Shown piece by piece: positions 32,834-32,854 of a stretch of 32,854 bases of DNA. The position numbers and the translations under genes were made by a program. The notes beneath the pieces were generated by a model. The model searched no databases. It saw only the letters and a list, made by a program, of their open reading frames with translations, and was not told the DNA's origin. Every line of letters begins with the position of its first letter. Within the stretch, counting starts at the first letter, position 1. The DNA is taken from NCBI GenBank assembly GCA_910586215.1, contig CAJUGH010000037.1, positions 1 through 32,854 on the forward strand, read 5' to 3'. Origin of the DNA: an uncultured Acetatifactor sp. (GTDB lineage: Bacteria; Bacillota; Clostridia; Lachnospirales; Lachnospiraceae).

Positions 32834-32854
32834 AAAAATGCCATACAATTAGGA

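Overview
The window looks like a piece of chromosome from an anaerobic, low-to-mid GC Firmicute, most likely a gut Lachnospiraceae relative. This rests on the oxygen-sensitive class III ribonucleotide reductase pair, AGGAGG-type ribosome binding sites with some TTG and GTG starts, a perfect CIRCE operator, sigma-A promoters with 17-base spacers, a PheB-type ACT protein and a hexuronate module. The genus cannot be fixed from sequence reading alone.

Layout. Positions 1-700 are AT-rich: a DUF6061-like gene cut by the left edge and a tiny broken ORF suggest the margin of a mobile element. From 735 comes a promoter with two NrdR boxes, a hairpin-rich leader, then nrdD-nrdG and glyA (deoxynucleotide and one-carbon supply). 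A hairpin-rich intergenic stretch with a terminator separates these from an aspartate-family operon: ACT protein, homoserine dehydrogenase, an ApgM-like protein that is a candidate homoserine kinase, and aspartate kinase. About 880 bases without a recognisable gene follow. They hold a strong promoter and a well-folded candidate noncoding RNA ending near an 18-bp hairpin, and lead into a membrane-anchored family 3 glycoside hydrolase. Next are a lipoprotein gene broken by a frameshift at its lipobox, tRNA-Gly(GCC) on the minus strand, a minus-strand sulfatase, and a divergent ABC exporter followed by a beta-CASP metallo-hydrolase.

The second half carries thyA-folA (thymidylate and folate cycle, matching the glyA and nrd genes in theme), an unknown membrane protein, a branched-chain aminotransferase, a PrsA-like parvulin lipoprotein, a CIRCE-controlled htpG with two acidic insertions, a bifunctional fucokinase/GDP-fucose pyrophosphorylase (Fkp type), and a GNAT acetyltransferase remnant. 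The right end is a minus-strand uxuA-uxuB operon for glucuronate breakdown, with a structured leader and a LacI-type operator candidate.

No CRISPR array, rRNA, prophage or complete transposon is seen. The most interesting unexplained element is the candidate structured RNA at about 10292-10566. Other points worth checking are the Fkp enzyme in a Firmicute, the candidate homoserine kinase, the frameshifted lipoprotein, the GNAT remnant and the recurring hairpin-rich intergenic stretches.
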